DNA from: Omphalotus guepiniiformis
Lineage: Eukaryota > Basidiomycota > Agaricomycetes > Agaricales > Omphalotaceae
Assembly (NCBI GenBank): GCA_028554645.1
Contig: JAQOOI010000016.1
Location: 620,001 to 684,000, forward strand
Direction of reading: 5' to 3'
Length of the DNA: 64,000 bases
This document shows, in pieces, positions 12,501-23,029 of the stretch; position 1 is the first letter of the stretch; the number at the start of each line of letters is the position of its first letter. A program made the translations under genes and the position numbers. Under the pieces are notes generated by a model. That model was given only the letters and a program-made list of their open reading frames with translations. It ran no database searches and was not told the origin of the DNA.

Positions 12501-12729
12501 ACCGACCCTTTCTGCCACATTCTCGTTTGGCGGTCCTTGAGTGCGCAGCACAGGCGGCGCACACTTGGTAGTATTCCCTTCCGGCCGAGGTTTCGTAGGT
12601 TTCGAAAATTTGTGCAGTGTTGGGCGCAATTTTTCCATTGCCTTTGCAGCGATCACCTAGGCCACAAGAGCTTTCTACTTCCGTGTCTGTGAAGCTCATC
12701 ATCGCGACGGTATCGCCCCTTTCTGCCAT
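9556..12729 (-). CDS. Alpha-type (MHCK/EF2K-like) protein kinase
   Basis: The gene encodes an atypical Ser/Thr kinase of the alpha-kinase family. Splicing six or so exons gives a Cys-rich N-terminal module (12729-12360; CAACAAHS, CGRKGRCRG, CDVCLNYG) that may bind zinc, and a Pro/Ser-rich linker. A conserved region with QFFIALKYIPSGKT and TVDVHISTQ comes next, then a DPAPAPASS repeat and the catalytic domain. Kinase motifs are GGFKQAQFGTA, VCLKQCYY, LEERVDGRFRKYG, FTQHFQYILTGKL and FVVDYQGG. The last exons give TDPQI and FAEGNNPECY, then HVCGKYCEMFEL, the zinc-binding C-terminal core. ATG 12729 (MAERGDTV) is the chosen start; a nearby MMSF start is possible. The gene lies 184 bp below the stop of the integrase-core gene on the same strand. 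Such kinases are expanded in mushroom fungi; the substrate is unknown. Confidence 0.82.
10830..11140 (-). repeat. 36-bp tandem repeat inside the alpha-kinase gene
   Basis: About eight in-frame copies of a 36-bp unit encode DPAPAPASSHQE with S/N and A/V variants. The antisense frames also stay open through this block, which creates long but spurious antisense open frames. The repeat forms a flexible linker between the conserved N-terminal region and the kinase domain, and its length is likely to vary between strains. Confidence 0.8.
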
Positions 12730-12913
12730 TTGTGCAGTGACGTGTCCTAGGGGTCCTAGGTGTGCGATGCCTGAACTGCCACTTGAGCGACACCTTTGAA
12801 AAAAAAGTTCCCACGCATCAATAAACAGGTTACCCCCCACTGCATTTCAAATTTAAATAAGCATATTTTGTTTCGCTGTAAAGAAACCATTCCTGTCCAT
12901 ATCCTACGCAGTT

Positions 12914-14657
12914 TTAAAATAGAGCCAAATCGATGAATTCCCTCCCGTCATCTTCATCACTGCTGGCCTCTTCAAACTCCTCCATGTCATCCTGTGTTTC
13001 GACCGAGTCTGAACTACCTGGCAGGCTGCGCTCAGACGGCCCAGCATGCTCTCCATCATCCCCTCCCTGCAAGGTATATTGCGGTCGGCACTTCTTCTGA
13101 TTTGGCATAAGCTCCATTGGGACATCAAACGAGGCGTCTGCTTGGTTGAGCGCCACGTTAACGGTTTCTGACGAAAGCCCCGGCAGCCCGCGAAGCCCCT
13201 CCACAACTTGTTGGTACACCTCCCAAAAGGTTTCGATTGTAACAGGCAGATGCCCAAGGTCCTCGTACACTTGGGAAATCGGTGCAGAGAATTCTGGTGG
13301 AACCAACTGGTGCACTTGGTCGTCTGGAGGTGCATACAGCTCTGCTGCTTTGTCAAATAATTCTGGTGGTACAGATATCTAGAGCCCCGTTAGTTAACAT
13401 GTATTGCAGCATTGTAGGCTCTTTACCGTGAAGTTCTTGCAGCCAAATCTCTCTGGCTTTGCATGGATGAGGTCTGGAATTCCATCAGGCAGAATCTTCC
13501 TCGCGTCTGCTCGGCGTTTGGTGCAGTTGCGGGTGCCTTTCCAATTGTCTAATTCTGCCTGGAAGAACGGTATGGCTATCCATCTAAAAACCATCCTGGT
13601 GCCCGACGTTACGTGAGCGTTACTGCGGCATGAAACGTGGGTTGCACCTACCTTTCCATGGGATCCGGGTCGTCGATGTCGTATATCCCTAGGCCAACGC
13701 CGCGTTCCAGCATGTCCTCAAAAGCAGGGGACCAGTTTTTACGCTGGACTGACCAATGAATTTCCGGCTTGATGTTCTTGGTTCGGGTCATCCATCGATG
13801 TTGCAAAGTGCCATGGAGTTGCGGGTCGAGGGTTTGTCGAATATATGTCTGAATATTCGCGATTCCGTAGTTCTCCGAACCTGCATCGCTCTGGCTAATT
13901 ACCGGAACACCTATATGCGAGCATCAGATTGGCGTGAAGCCCTTCAGAGTTGGGGCACACATACCCCCAATCTCGCGACAGAAATCAAGATAGTAGCTTC
14001 CAACCAATCTAGGGTTTCGATTAGTCCACCATATCTCCATATCTTGAGCCACGCGAGTCGACCTGAGTAGGGATCGAGTCCGACATGTAGGTAGAGACCA
14101 AACCGTTGCCACTTGTCATGCTGATCTACCGCAATGATGTCCATGACGCCTGCTGCGTGGAAGATTTTGCGCTTGAATCTATGTCCTTTACGAGCTTGCA
14201 CGGCCTCAGGCTCTATGATTCGAAGGAGGTCCTGCATGCGTTTCCTAGCCAAGCGTTCACTGACGGGTAGAACTTGCAAGTAGTAGATAGACTCACTCGG
14301 ATACCTTAACTCCGTAATCAATTCTCACTCGGTCAACCAGGGAACGTGAACCTGAATTAGGAAATCGAACTTTCAAAGCTTGCACGTAAGGCAGCAATTC
14401 ATCCAGCGAGATGTTCCGCTGGCGCGTTCCAAGAACCCCCATTTGCTTGCGTATGCGAAAAACCGTGGTGGCACTGCTCGATAACCAAGTTGAAGTGGAT
14501 GCAGAGCAAAGGCACGAAGTACGTACCTTAACCCGTACTGTCCGCGATCGAAATGGTCCATAACATAGTTCGCGATGTCTTTATCGTTGAACTTGAGTCG
14601 CCAATAATGTTCAATCCAAGGTTCGAGCTGCCCGCGAGGTGCTAGGGGTGCAGTCAT
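12914..14657 (-). CDS. Integrase-core (RNase H-fold, DDE-type) protein
   Basis: Start ATG 14657 gives MTAPLAPRGQLEPWIEHYW, followed by NYVMDHFDRGQYGL. Later exons give GTRQRNISLDELLPYVQALK, then EPEAVQARKGHRFKRK and the catalytic-core segments DIIAVDQHDKWQRFGLYLHVG, GSYYLDFCREIG, VISQSDAGSENYGIAN, GTLQHRWM and NIKPEIHWS. The last exons give GIYDIDDP, FRWIAIPFFQAELD, GIPDLIHAKPERFG and an acidic tail ending FIDLALF. The Asp in AVDQHD, the Asp in QSDAGSEN and the Glu in KPEIHW are candidates for the acidic triad. I recall very similar proteins as common in Agaricomycetes and annotated as integrase core; whether they move DNA is unknown. At least five introns are needed, and I see no stop or frameshift in the spliced exons. 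The product is about 430 residues. Confidence 0.75.
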
Positions 14658-15452
14658 TACAGGTCTCCGTGCATGGAGGGTTTTCACTCACGCGTTGGCA
14701 GGTGCTGGTTGCCTCGAGGCATGTCAACAGAGGCCAGAGTTCGCGTCCGAAGGCGTTCAAGGCAGAGAAAATCGCGTAGTCATGTGTTATGCGTGCAATG
14801 GCACTTGAATCAAATAAGAGCACACAGTGCTGCAATGATCGGTTGGATGTGCAGAGGTGGGGTGAGGGTAGTGGAACCGCCCGGTGCGAATTAGATGCTG
14901 GCGATGATCGTGCAAGCGACGTCCTTGCGGGCGAGCGTGAGCGTTGCAATGAGGTGTCACGGTAGAGGGCCATTCATGAAGAAACCTGCCTCCCCGGATC
15001 CAGAATTGAATACCGCGGCAGGGGGTTTCTTCACAAGGCTGAGACGGTGGAGGGGAGGTAAATCCTCCTATCTCATGGCCCTGTCCTGCAGCAGATAAAT
15101 GAGGGCAGATGGGGCGCCTGTGCTCACATCTGCAATTCAAAGGGAACACAGACCATGGGGTGCTCTATTGGGTCCGTAGGAAGGAGGCAGTGTACATGGG
15201 GGAGTATAAATCCTCCAGTCACTGCCAATCCTTGGGTGCCTTCACGTCAGCCACTCTGCAAAAAGATTTCAGCTTGCCACATATTGAAGTAAACCAAAAA
15301 AAAAAAACCTTATATGTGCAAGCACTCACGCCACGCCAGACATATCCGGGAGCGTCCAAGATGCCACTCGTCCTCCTTCAAGCGTCAACCTTTCGTCTCT
15401 TCAAGTCGATGATTGGATAGAGATGTGAAAAAACCGAAACACCACACCTAAG
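14658..15452. promoter_or_regulatory. Divergent intergenic region with inverted repeats
   Basis: This 0.8-kb gap separates the starts of the integrase-core gene (-) and the 829-codon gene (+), so it must hold both promoters. Two imperfect palindromes are visible: GGAGGTAAATCCTCC near 15055-15070, and a longer one at 15186-15226 with arms GGCAGTG/CACTGCC and an inner GGAG/CTCC around TATAAAT. The two share a GGAG-N-TAAATCCTCC core, which suggests a repeated operator-like or hairpin element. Function is inference. Confidence 0.35.
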
Positions 15453-17942
15453 ATGATCGAGACGGAAGCATTTAATTTTTCGACAATTAAACAGGGCGTT
15501 TTGCTGACTAACCACATCACGTGGGAGATGCCGATTTCCGATCCGGCGGTCCCTTCGTTCGCATCTTACATCGTACCTGTAAGTAAAGTAGTGGCCAACG
15601 GATACTCGTTTTCAAGGTGCGTGCTTGTAACTCTTTCGAACACTGTACTGATGGTGCGACTATATCAAGCTATTTCAAGTGCAGTTAGTCAGTTGAGCTC
15701 GAAGTTTATACCTTTGAGTTGCCACTGGCAGACTTCGTCGACTTTCCCTGGTACCGGTTTTGAAACCTTCGAAATCCAACACAGCAGCACTTCTCACATC
15801 GTAATGTCCCGTCCAACTCACATCGCACTTGGCTCCACTGCTACCGTCCAGCATACACTTGTGGACCATGGTCTATTCACCACCGTGAATTGCGCCCCTT
15901 CACACTTCCCTAGAATACCATCGCGAGCAGAGGTGGCAGACCCGAGCCCTCAAAGTCAGACTGTCTCAAGGGTAACGAGCGCCGGCTGGCTCAATCAATC
16001 AATGCCCTATTTAGGATTTGTGCCGGCACAGGAACCCTTCATGACGGGGTGGTTGAGACCGCTCAACTACGCAGAGGATTCAATACCCGTGATCCCAGAT
16101 CCCACACCTGGCGCTGGTGGTATGTTTATTCTGGATCCGGAGGTGGTGAAACTTTGGGAAACGTTGGAGTGCGATCTCAGAAAGTTATTACGGTGTGCGA
16201 TGAAGCTGGCCAACGTCGGTCTCTCTAACCAATTTCGCTTCTGGTCGTACCCGAGACAGTACGGTTATAGTCTGTCGCACTTTTCCGCAGCTACAGCAAG
16301 CCGACATGCTATCGCCGCTCGCGATGCGTTCCTGCCTTTAACAGCCGCGATATCTTATTTCGTACAGCGTTCCAAGATGCAGCTGGAAACACGGGATGCT
16401 CAGCTGGGAAGGGATTTGCCTCCTGGTCCGGAGAAAGACGACTTGGATGAGCAACAGTGGAGGCTGGTCATGGAGCATCTTCAGAGAGAAACCAATTTGC
16501 CGAGCATTTGGCTAACATACTGGAGACAATCGTTCCTCCAGGGTCCACACGTTGGAGTGTACGTCAACACACACCTGGCAGAAGATCGCTACCTCATACC
16601 TGTATTCATCAAGGCACGGGTCCCGGTTGCACTGTACTGGGGTGATGCACGAGAGACTTGGGCGATACCTCAATCTTTATCTGAATGGGCTCCTCGCAAC
16701 ACTGTCATCGATAGACTTGCAGTGATACGCTATGGGAAAGGAAGGCTCCCAGTGGTTGCGGAGGAAGTCGCCGACCTTGACCTGCAGCTGGAGAAGGCCA
16801 ACACTGGCGAGCACGTCACGATCGTTGTGGAACATTCTCTCTACGAGCTCGTAGTAGGCAGCCGAGTTCGCAATGCGACCAGAGGTGGCCAAATATCTGA
16901 CATGCGTTCTGAAAATGACGTTACCGCAGCTTTGCCTTCCGTCCCGGTGTTGCCAAACTCAGGTCAACGGCCAAACGAGAGCATGATCATGTTCTTTAAC
17001 CGGCGCGAAGCAGAGCGACGCTCCCGAATTGAATACGAGACTCCTGTCGACAGGCAACGGCGACTGCAAAGGGAGAACATCGCAGCAAAAGACCTGCCTC
17101 CGGGAAGAAAAGGCGCTACAGTCTTCTACTGGGAGCTGGTAGATGGTTTTCGCCGTCGCATGCCAGCAGGGCGCAATCACTACGAGTCTTACTGGGAAGA
17201 GTACGGCCCTAGACAGAGGCACTACGATTCGGTCCGCAACGAGTGGGATGTGTGCACTGAATTTGATCCCGATGATACGAGGCCATGTTGGTCCGACGAC
17301 GACGACGACGACGTGGCCGAACCTGACGTGCCAGTCCTTCCAAATGCCGACGACGACTTGGAATTGCAGGTGGGGACGATCACAGCCGTTGACTACATCC
17401 GCCGTGTACACGGAGAAGGCATTCCTCGCGCCAACCATCCTCCAGTTGAATTCTTGGACTTATTCGAAGACGTAGCATATCATCGCTTTGGATTTGTTGC
17501 TCACATAGATGCAGGCGTTGATCTAGAGAAGGCTGTGTCTTGGAACAAAGTCCGCAACGTTTTGGGCAACGCACGGTCTCAGCAAACGCCAACATCCGAA
17601 AGTTCGAACTGTGACAAACTACGCAGCTTTGTCACCGCGCTCCTTGAGATCAGACGTTTGTCAGAGGGTCCGAAGAACCTTGACCTTGTGGATCCATCTT
17701 CAAAGATTCATCAGGAGTGGGGATTCTCAGTCACTCGCGAGGATATTGGAGATATTGGAGACGGGTACTACCTGATCGAAGCACCTTCGAACAAGTTTAG
17801 CTGCCACTTTCAACTTGCGGTGAAAAGTCCTGGGGCTGTTCTTGAGATCGTTCGCCGTGGATGGGGCCCAGATCCGAGAAACATGGCAAGAAACTTGATA
17901 AAAGAGGGCATACCCTTTAACACGTTCATTCAAGCTCAATAA
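15453..17942 (+). CDS. Uncharacterised accessory protein, probably C-terminally truncated
   Basis: A single 829-codon open frame with no domain I can name. The second in-frame Met at 15804 (MSRPTHIALG) is a likelier start, because the first 117 residues look less protein-like. Landmarks are LPSIWLTYWRQSFLQGPHVG, PVALYWGDARETW, a basic segment FFNRREAERRSRIEYETPVD, GATVFYWELVDGFRRRM, EYGPRQRHYDSVRNEWDVC, an acidic run of seven Asp and EIVRRGWGPDPRNMARNLIK. I recall related proteins in Agaricomycetes with these blocks in the same order and a further C-terminal region after the GIPF motif; here the frame stops 11 codons later (TFIQAQ). It is divergent from the integrase-core gene, so the two may belong to one accessory block. 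No membrane segments or signal peptide are evident. Confidence 0.7.
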   Translation: MIETEAFNFSTIKQGVLLTNHITWEMPISDPAVPSFASYIVPVSKVVANGYSFSRCVLVTLSNTVLMVRLYQAISSAVSQLSSKFIPLSCHWQTSSTFPGTGFETFEIQHSSTSHIVMSRPTHIALGSTATVQHTLVDHGLFTTVNCAPSHFPRIPSRAEVADPSPQSQTVSRVTSAGWLNQSMPYLGFVPAQEPFMTGWLRPLNYAEDSIPVIPDPTPGAGGMFILDPEVVKLWETLECDLRKLLRCAMKLANVGLSNQFRFWSYPRQYGYSLSHFSAATASRHAIAARDAFLPLTAAISYFVQRSKMQLETRDAQLGRDLPPGPEKDDLDEQQWRLVMEHLQRETNLPSIWLTYWRQSFLQGPHVGVYVNTHLAEDRYLIPVFIKARVPVALYWGDARETWAIPQSLSEWAPRNTVIDRLAVIRYGKGRLPVVAEEVADLDLQLEKANTGEHVTIVVEHSLYELVVGSRVRNATRGGQISDMRSENDVTAALPSVPVLPNSGQRPNESMIMFFNRREAERRSRIEYETPVDRQRRLQRENIAAKDLPPGRKGATVFYWELVDGFRRRMPAGRNHYESYWEEYGPRQRHYDSVRNEWDVCTEFDPDDTRPCWSDDDDDDVAEPDVPVLPNADDDLELQVGTITAVDYIRRVHGEGIPRANHPPVEFLDLFEDVAYHRFGFVAHIDAGVDLEKAVSWNKVRNVLGNARSQQTPTSESSNCDKLRSFVTALLEIRRLSEGPKNLDLVDPSSKIHQEWGFSVTREDIGDIGDGYYLIEAPSNKFSCHFQLAVKSPGAVLEIVRRGWGPDPRNMARNLIKEGIPFNTFIQAQ

Positions 17943-17945
17943 CAG

Positions 17946-19926
17946 TCAAGGAATGCATAGAACGTACGCGCAGTAGGGCTGTAATGGTCCCTGAAAAGGT
18001 AAAGACTCGCGCGGAATACCTTGAGCTTTGAGGGCCTGGACAAGTGCACAGTGAGTGATAAAAAAAAATAAACATAACACGATATCACTGAAACAAGATA
18101 ACGTACAGCATGAAACCGAATATACGTCAAGGAGATGAATGCGTAATTGAGGACCTGCGAAGCGGTAGTGAGGTCTACAAACCTATTGGCATCTCGTCAA
18201 GTCAGCGCATATAACCATCCGAAGAAAGCTAAACACAAACCACGCCAGCACTTGCGCCGAACCATTCGACACTTGCAAAAAAGCCAACAACGCAATCGCA
18301 ATCGTGCACGCAACACAATAAACCGGTACCCCAGCACCCGTACACTTTGTCAAAAACCTCGGCATCTTGCCTTCAAGCGCAAGACCATACAAACTACGAC
18401 TAGCGCAAAACACGTAGCTGTTCCCCGCTGAAAACACCGACAAGAGTATAAGCACGTTCACTACGTGAGATAGCCCACGGATATGGAGATTCTGCATAGC
18501 TATCACATAAGGTGAAGACCCAGCTCCGGGTTTAGGGTTGGACAGGGCAGTAGCTAAGCCTGGGTCGTTATAGGGAAGTAGGATTCCGATGCAGAGAGAG
18601 CCTAGGACGAAGAAAGTGGCCATGCGAAAGTAGACTCTTTTGTATGTGCCAGGCAAGACTTTTCGAGGGTTTTGTGCTTCGCCTGCTGCCATGGATAAAT
18701 ATTCGGGGCCTGATTACGCGTGAAAAGAATTAATATCATCAGGATGTCTGGGAGAGCTACCATGATACGCACCACATACTGTGAACGCAGCTTGTATTAG
18801 ACAACTGAGGAAACCTAGGAAACGCCCTAAAGAGCCTGGCTTGAGGTATTCAACGAACGGTGTTCCCTGAGTTGCGAATAAGGTCAGAATAGACTATAAA
18901 TCAAACGGTCCTGATATATATGCCTACGCACAGGGAATTTAGAAGCTGCTCAAACGCGTAAACGCCAGCTCGTTCGGGAGAATAATACACGTACAGTCCC
19001 AATTCCGAAACCCAAACTTATCGTGCAGCGGATTACCACCGACCATCGCCACGAAAGTGAAGAATATCAAACCCGTCGCAAGGATAACTTTTCCTATTGC
19101 AAGCCAGAACTCTGATTCTGCAAACAAACAATGAGATATCAATAATGCTGCAAATATGTTTGGATTGGATGTACCTCCGTAGTATTTGACTGCAAAAACA
19201 TTTAAGATTCTGAAATCCCGAGTCAAAGGTTACTCCTGCTACATGCTTTTGAAATGAGCATTGAACTCACACGTAGCAAACCAATACGAAAGTGATGACA
19301 GCCGCTGTAGGGATCTTATCCGTCCAGAACCGTAAGACCAACTCAAATGCAGTAATCTCGAACGGGACCAGGATAGCAAGAAACACGAAATAGTTGATCC
19401 CAACACAGAATCCAAGCGCAGGGTCGACGAAACGGTCAGAAAACCTAATCTACCAGAGTGCATACAATGAGCTTTAGCGTCGGGGGGAGAGGGAGAGCAG
19501 GAGTAGGAGCGACGTACGAAAGGCGAAGATATAGGAATCCAAGAAACCATCTCGCAAAGACAATTGTTTGCTGCCATTACGACTGTTGTCCAGAATATAA
19601 ACGCGAGTAGTAAACTGCCAGGCCCGCCATGGGGTAGGACGAAGCCGATTTGGACGAAAAGGGAAGTCCCGATGGCGCCTAAGTATAACAACGCATCAGC
19701 CGCCCTGTCTATCGAAGAAGGGGTTTCCACTGACCACCGATACCGATAAGCTGAATATGCCTGTTCTGTGGAAGGAGGACTTTGGCGTTGCAGACACAAT
19801 GAGAATTTATTGACATACCTTTAGATTCCTATGAGTATGGTCTACAGGCTGAAACTCGAACACAAGCGAGTTGGTATTGTCGAGACCAACGTCAACTTCA
19901 GGGCACTCCTTCTCCTTGATATCCAT
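17946..19926 (-). CDS. Amino-acid permease (APC superfamily, fungal YAT type), 3'-truncated
   Basis: The product is a plasma-membrane amino-acid/proton symporter. Start ATG 19926 gives MDIKEKECPEVDVGLDN. Short introns then connect NRHIQLIGIG to GAIGTSLFVQIGFVLPHGGP, the conserved first membrane segment. Further exons give DPALGFCVGINYF, GLIFFTFVAMVGGNP, MAAGEAQNPRKVLPGTYKRV, FCASRSLYGLALEGKMP and AWFVDLTTASQVLNYAFIS. The last ones give TYIRFHAALKAQGIPRESLP and LQPYCA. After YCA the normal last two membrane helices and cytosolic tail are absent: the frame reaches a stop at 17946, 3 bp from the stop of the convergent 829-codon gene. A GTACGT donor is present at that point but has no downstream permease exon. 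Probably a pseudogene or a shortened transporter. Confidence 0.78.
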
Positions 19927-21206
19927 TTCGCGAGGAGGCTCTGATACGACGTTTTTCACAACGATTTTCAAGGGTACCACTGCGTCGACTACAGCCTGAG
20001 CTCAGAACGTGTTTTCCTGGCAGTAGGTGTATAAGAGATAACCATGTACATAACTCCCGTCATGGGGCGTCCATTGAAGCGAACTTAGAAGGCTTGGGAA
20101 GATTTTTGACTGCTAGTATAAAGAATTCGCACATGCTCCAGATCCAACATCACTACTGATAGTTCTGAGTAAGGAGATATTGAGAATATCATCCTGATAC
20201 CATCTATCAATGCGGAAGGAAGTGATGATTGGTTCTCTATGTCCCAAGAAGACGGTATGAGGAATTGTGTTGGTGTGTTGGTCGCGACTCAGGAGAGCAG
20301 ACAATTTTATCATGTAAGCATGATTGTTGATCACCTTCATCAGTTTGATAAGTGCTTCTGGCATTGCTCCGCAGCTTCATATCCTCGGACCTCAAGGCCT
20401 CAAGGCCTCACTGCTCAGGTCATCTTTCGTTTGTTGATTATCTTTTCCTAAGTTCTTGCGGAGAAACTGTCTCAGACAATCTGCAGCGATTCATACCTGT
20501 CGAGACTCGTACTGGGCTGGAAGTTTGGAACATCAGTGGTACCATGGCAAGCTTCTTGCAGTCCTTTGCAGTCGCACTGGCCCCTGGGCCGGTGAATCTT
20601 CTTGGGCCGGACAAAGATATTGGCCTGAATCCCTGGTGGTGAGTGCGCGTTGGATACCCAGGCTGGTGCATTCTTCAATATCAAGTGTTGACATGGGAAG
20701 ATGGCCCGATTCTACCCAGTGGACCCCGCTAGACCATGTGGTGAATCAACAGCTTAGCTTTGAATTCGTTGAAGGTCGCTCATACTTACCCTCAAAGTCC
20801 ATGCAGCCGGTGCCCGGGCGCAGCAAGACTTCATTGGCCAACAGTGGTACATTCACTTTTTATTGATGGAATGTTTAATGTCTACTTTCTCTTGTTTTTA
20901 TTTGAGAAATAGTTTCCAATGCATCCAATAAGACTTAAAAAAAATTTGACGAAGCACAGAAGTTGGTATGTGAGAATATTCACGAAGTTGCACATCTCTG
21001 TGCATTGCAATTCTCTGATCACCATAGTATATACAGCATTGGCGGATATTATTTGATCTTCAAGTCGTCCAATTTTGGAAACTTTACAGCTTATCACCCA
21101 GTTCTGTTGCTGACCATTCAAAGCATCATATATAAGTTCTAGGCAAGCGAGCGATAACACTTCGTGTTGCTGTCGAATGTAATCCACTCCAACCCATTGC
21201 CATTGT
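19927..21206. other. Intergenic, no gene seen
   Basis: Short open frames only. Nothing recognisable was found on either strand between the permease start and copy B of the membrane protein family. The last ~100 bp should carry the promoter of copy B. Confidence 0.4.
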
Positions 21207-23029
21207 ATGATGCGTATGTTGCCCATCCTTCACCAAAGCTTGAAGCTGACTAGCCTGCGGTGACTCAGAGAGCATTCACGTTCCTCGCAATTCTATTCTG
21301 CCTATCGTTGCAAACCTTTGCCTCTCCAAACTTCCCCCAATGCCTATCGAATCTCCAAGCTGGTCTCAACGGCATAGGTCTCGAAGCCGGCGGGACTAAC
21401 AATACTGGGAAACCAGTCATGGCTGCCGATGCCACTGCGATTACATACCGTGTCTGTGTCGACTTTTGCGGTGGAGGGTCTGGATCATTCAATTGGAGTC
21501 AGTTCACGAATCAATTTAGTGCATGGCTATCACCGTGGCTAGCACTATTATCCCAACTCCCATTTGGAGCAGATGACAAGCTTGATAATTTTCTCGCTGT
21601 GGTTCTTACTATTGGCTCTCCGACCTTGGCTGCGTATTCAGTTGGGTTGACTGCGCTGAATGGACGCTGGATTGCCCGCCTTTTCTCTACTTCGACCTAT
21701 CCCAACACTCGCGTCGCGACGCGGGTTCTAAGCAGTCTACAACAGGTATACACCGAGGACTCTCTCCTCGCCTCACTAGTCGTTCTTCCTCAGAATGACC
21801 AATGGTGGAGCGACTTGCTGGCTTGGTTAAACTACACGCACACATGGTCCCTTTCAGCCGCCTCGTCTATCGCATGGGTTCTCATCGCGTATATCTTCAC
21901 TGTTATAGACTCTTTCACTACAGACATCGCCGACTCAGTCGAAGTGAATGATCAAGCAGTTGGTTCCTTATGGGTATGGCTATTACCCATCGTCGTAGCT
22001 TGGCTACAAATATCTCCTAAATGCGACTCCGCACGCGTACACGAAGCTGTCCGACGAGCAAACGAAGTCGCATTTGACGCGACATGTGATGCTCCTGTTC
22101 GTGCATCTCTCAAGAATGACCTCCGAGCAATCTATCTGCGGCAAGATGAAGATCCTTTGTATTCCGACGAGCGATGTTCTGCCCCGGTGTACAATTATGC
22201 CAGGATTTTTTCTTGGACTGCCGCTGTCGAGGAGATACATTCGTGTTTTCAGGAAGCTACGAGACGTTCTCGGCTGTTTCAACCCGTTAACTATGATCGT
22301 GAATGGGTACATGGTGATCGGGGCACGAAAGTACGGCCTGAGAATCGACTGGGAACATCTGAGCAAGTGGCGGTATATTGCACGAAATGTTTTCTCAGTC
22401 TGGGTAGACCGAGTCGTTGGGGCTCGGACGTATGGGGTAGAATTGTGGTTGCATCGGCATTCGCTCTGTTCCTCAATTGGGTTCTGCAATAGTGGTTGTC
22501 TGGATGACGCCTACGACGGGTATGTTCTTTTTTTTCCCAAAATGAGACCGTTTCCTTCTCTAATATCCGTGTATCTCCAGGTTTAGGGTGCCGTTCGGGG
22601 GCGTATTTCATATATGCATCGTTGTCTACCATCGTTTGGGCACTTCTGTTGATTTCAAGCATCCTCTCCCACTATTCGCGAGACAAGTTAGAATACGACA
22701 ATCGAGCAGGGATAGCAGCTTGTTTATCCATTGGCCTACGTCGACTTGGAAAAGTTGTTGCAGCGATCAATGCGGTCTGGATACTCACAACATGCATATT
22801 CCAATTCACTGCATTCTTCGATAACTGCTATTGCGATTCGAGTGCACTTGGGCGCGGTACAGATGGCGCTTACAATGTCATCCATTTCCTGCCTGAGGAT
22901 ATAGATAGTATGCAGCGTGCGTGGCTTGGAGGGGTTTTCCTAGCGCTTGGCTGTGCTACAATCTTTGCTGGGTTTGTTAATGTCCTGATTAACCCCAAGT
23001 TACCTCCTTCGACAAATTCGTCGGACTAA
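21207..23029 (+). pseudogene. Orphan polytopic membrane protein, copy B (disrupted)
   Basis: The sequence is closely similar to copy A along its whole length but lies in the opposite direction. Two lesions are visible. First, the acceptor of intron 1 reads CTGCGG where copy A has CTGCAG, so the ATG exon cannot join in frame at the ancestral site and no nearby AG restores frame. Second, after FALFLNW a 10-bp deletion relative to copy A (near 22480) shifts the frame and brings a TAG four codons later. The downstream part (LLISSILSHYS, ALGCATIFAGFVNVLINPK) stays open to TAA at 23029. There is also a harmless in-frame loss of three codons after SSLQQV. A truncated product of about 410 residues could still be made if a downstream start is used. 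Confidence 0.75.

Noticed and set aside
14611..14973. Minus frame considered as a first exon of the integrase-core gene
   Set aside because: A GTGAGT donor is present, but splicing to the CTAG acceptor gives the wrong phase for the conserved PRGQLE segment; ATG 14657 opens that segment directly.
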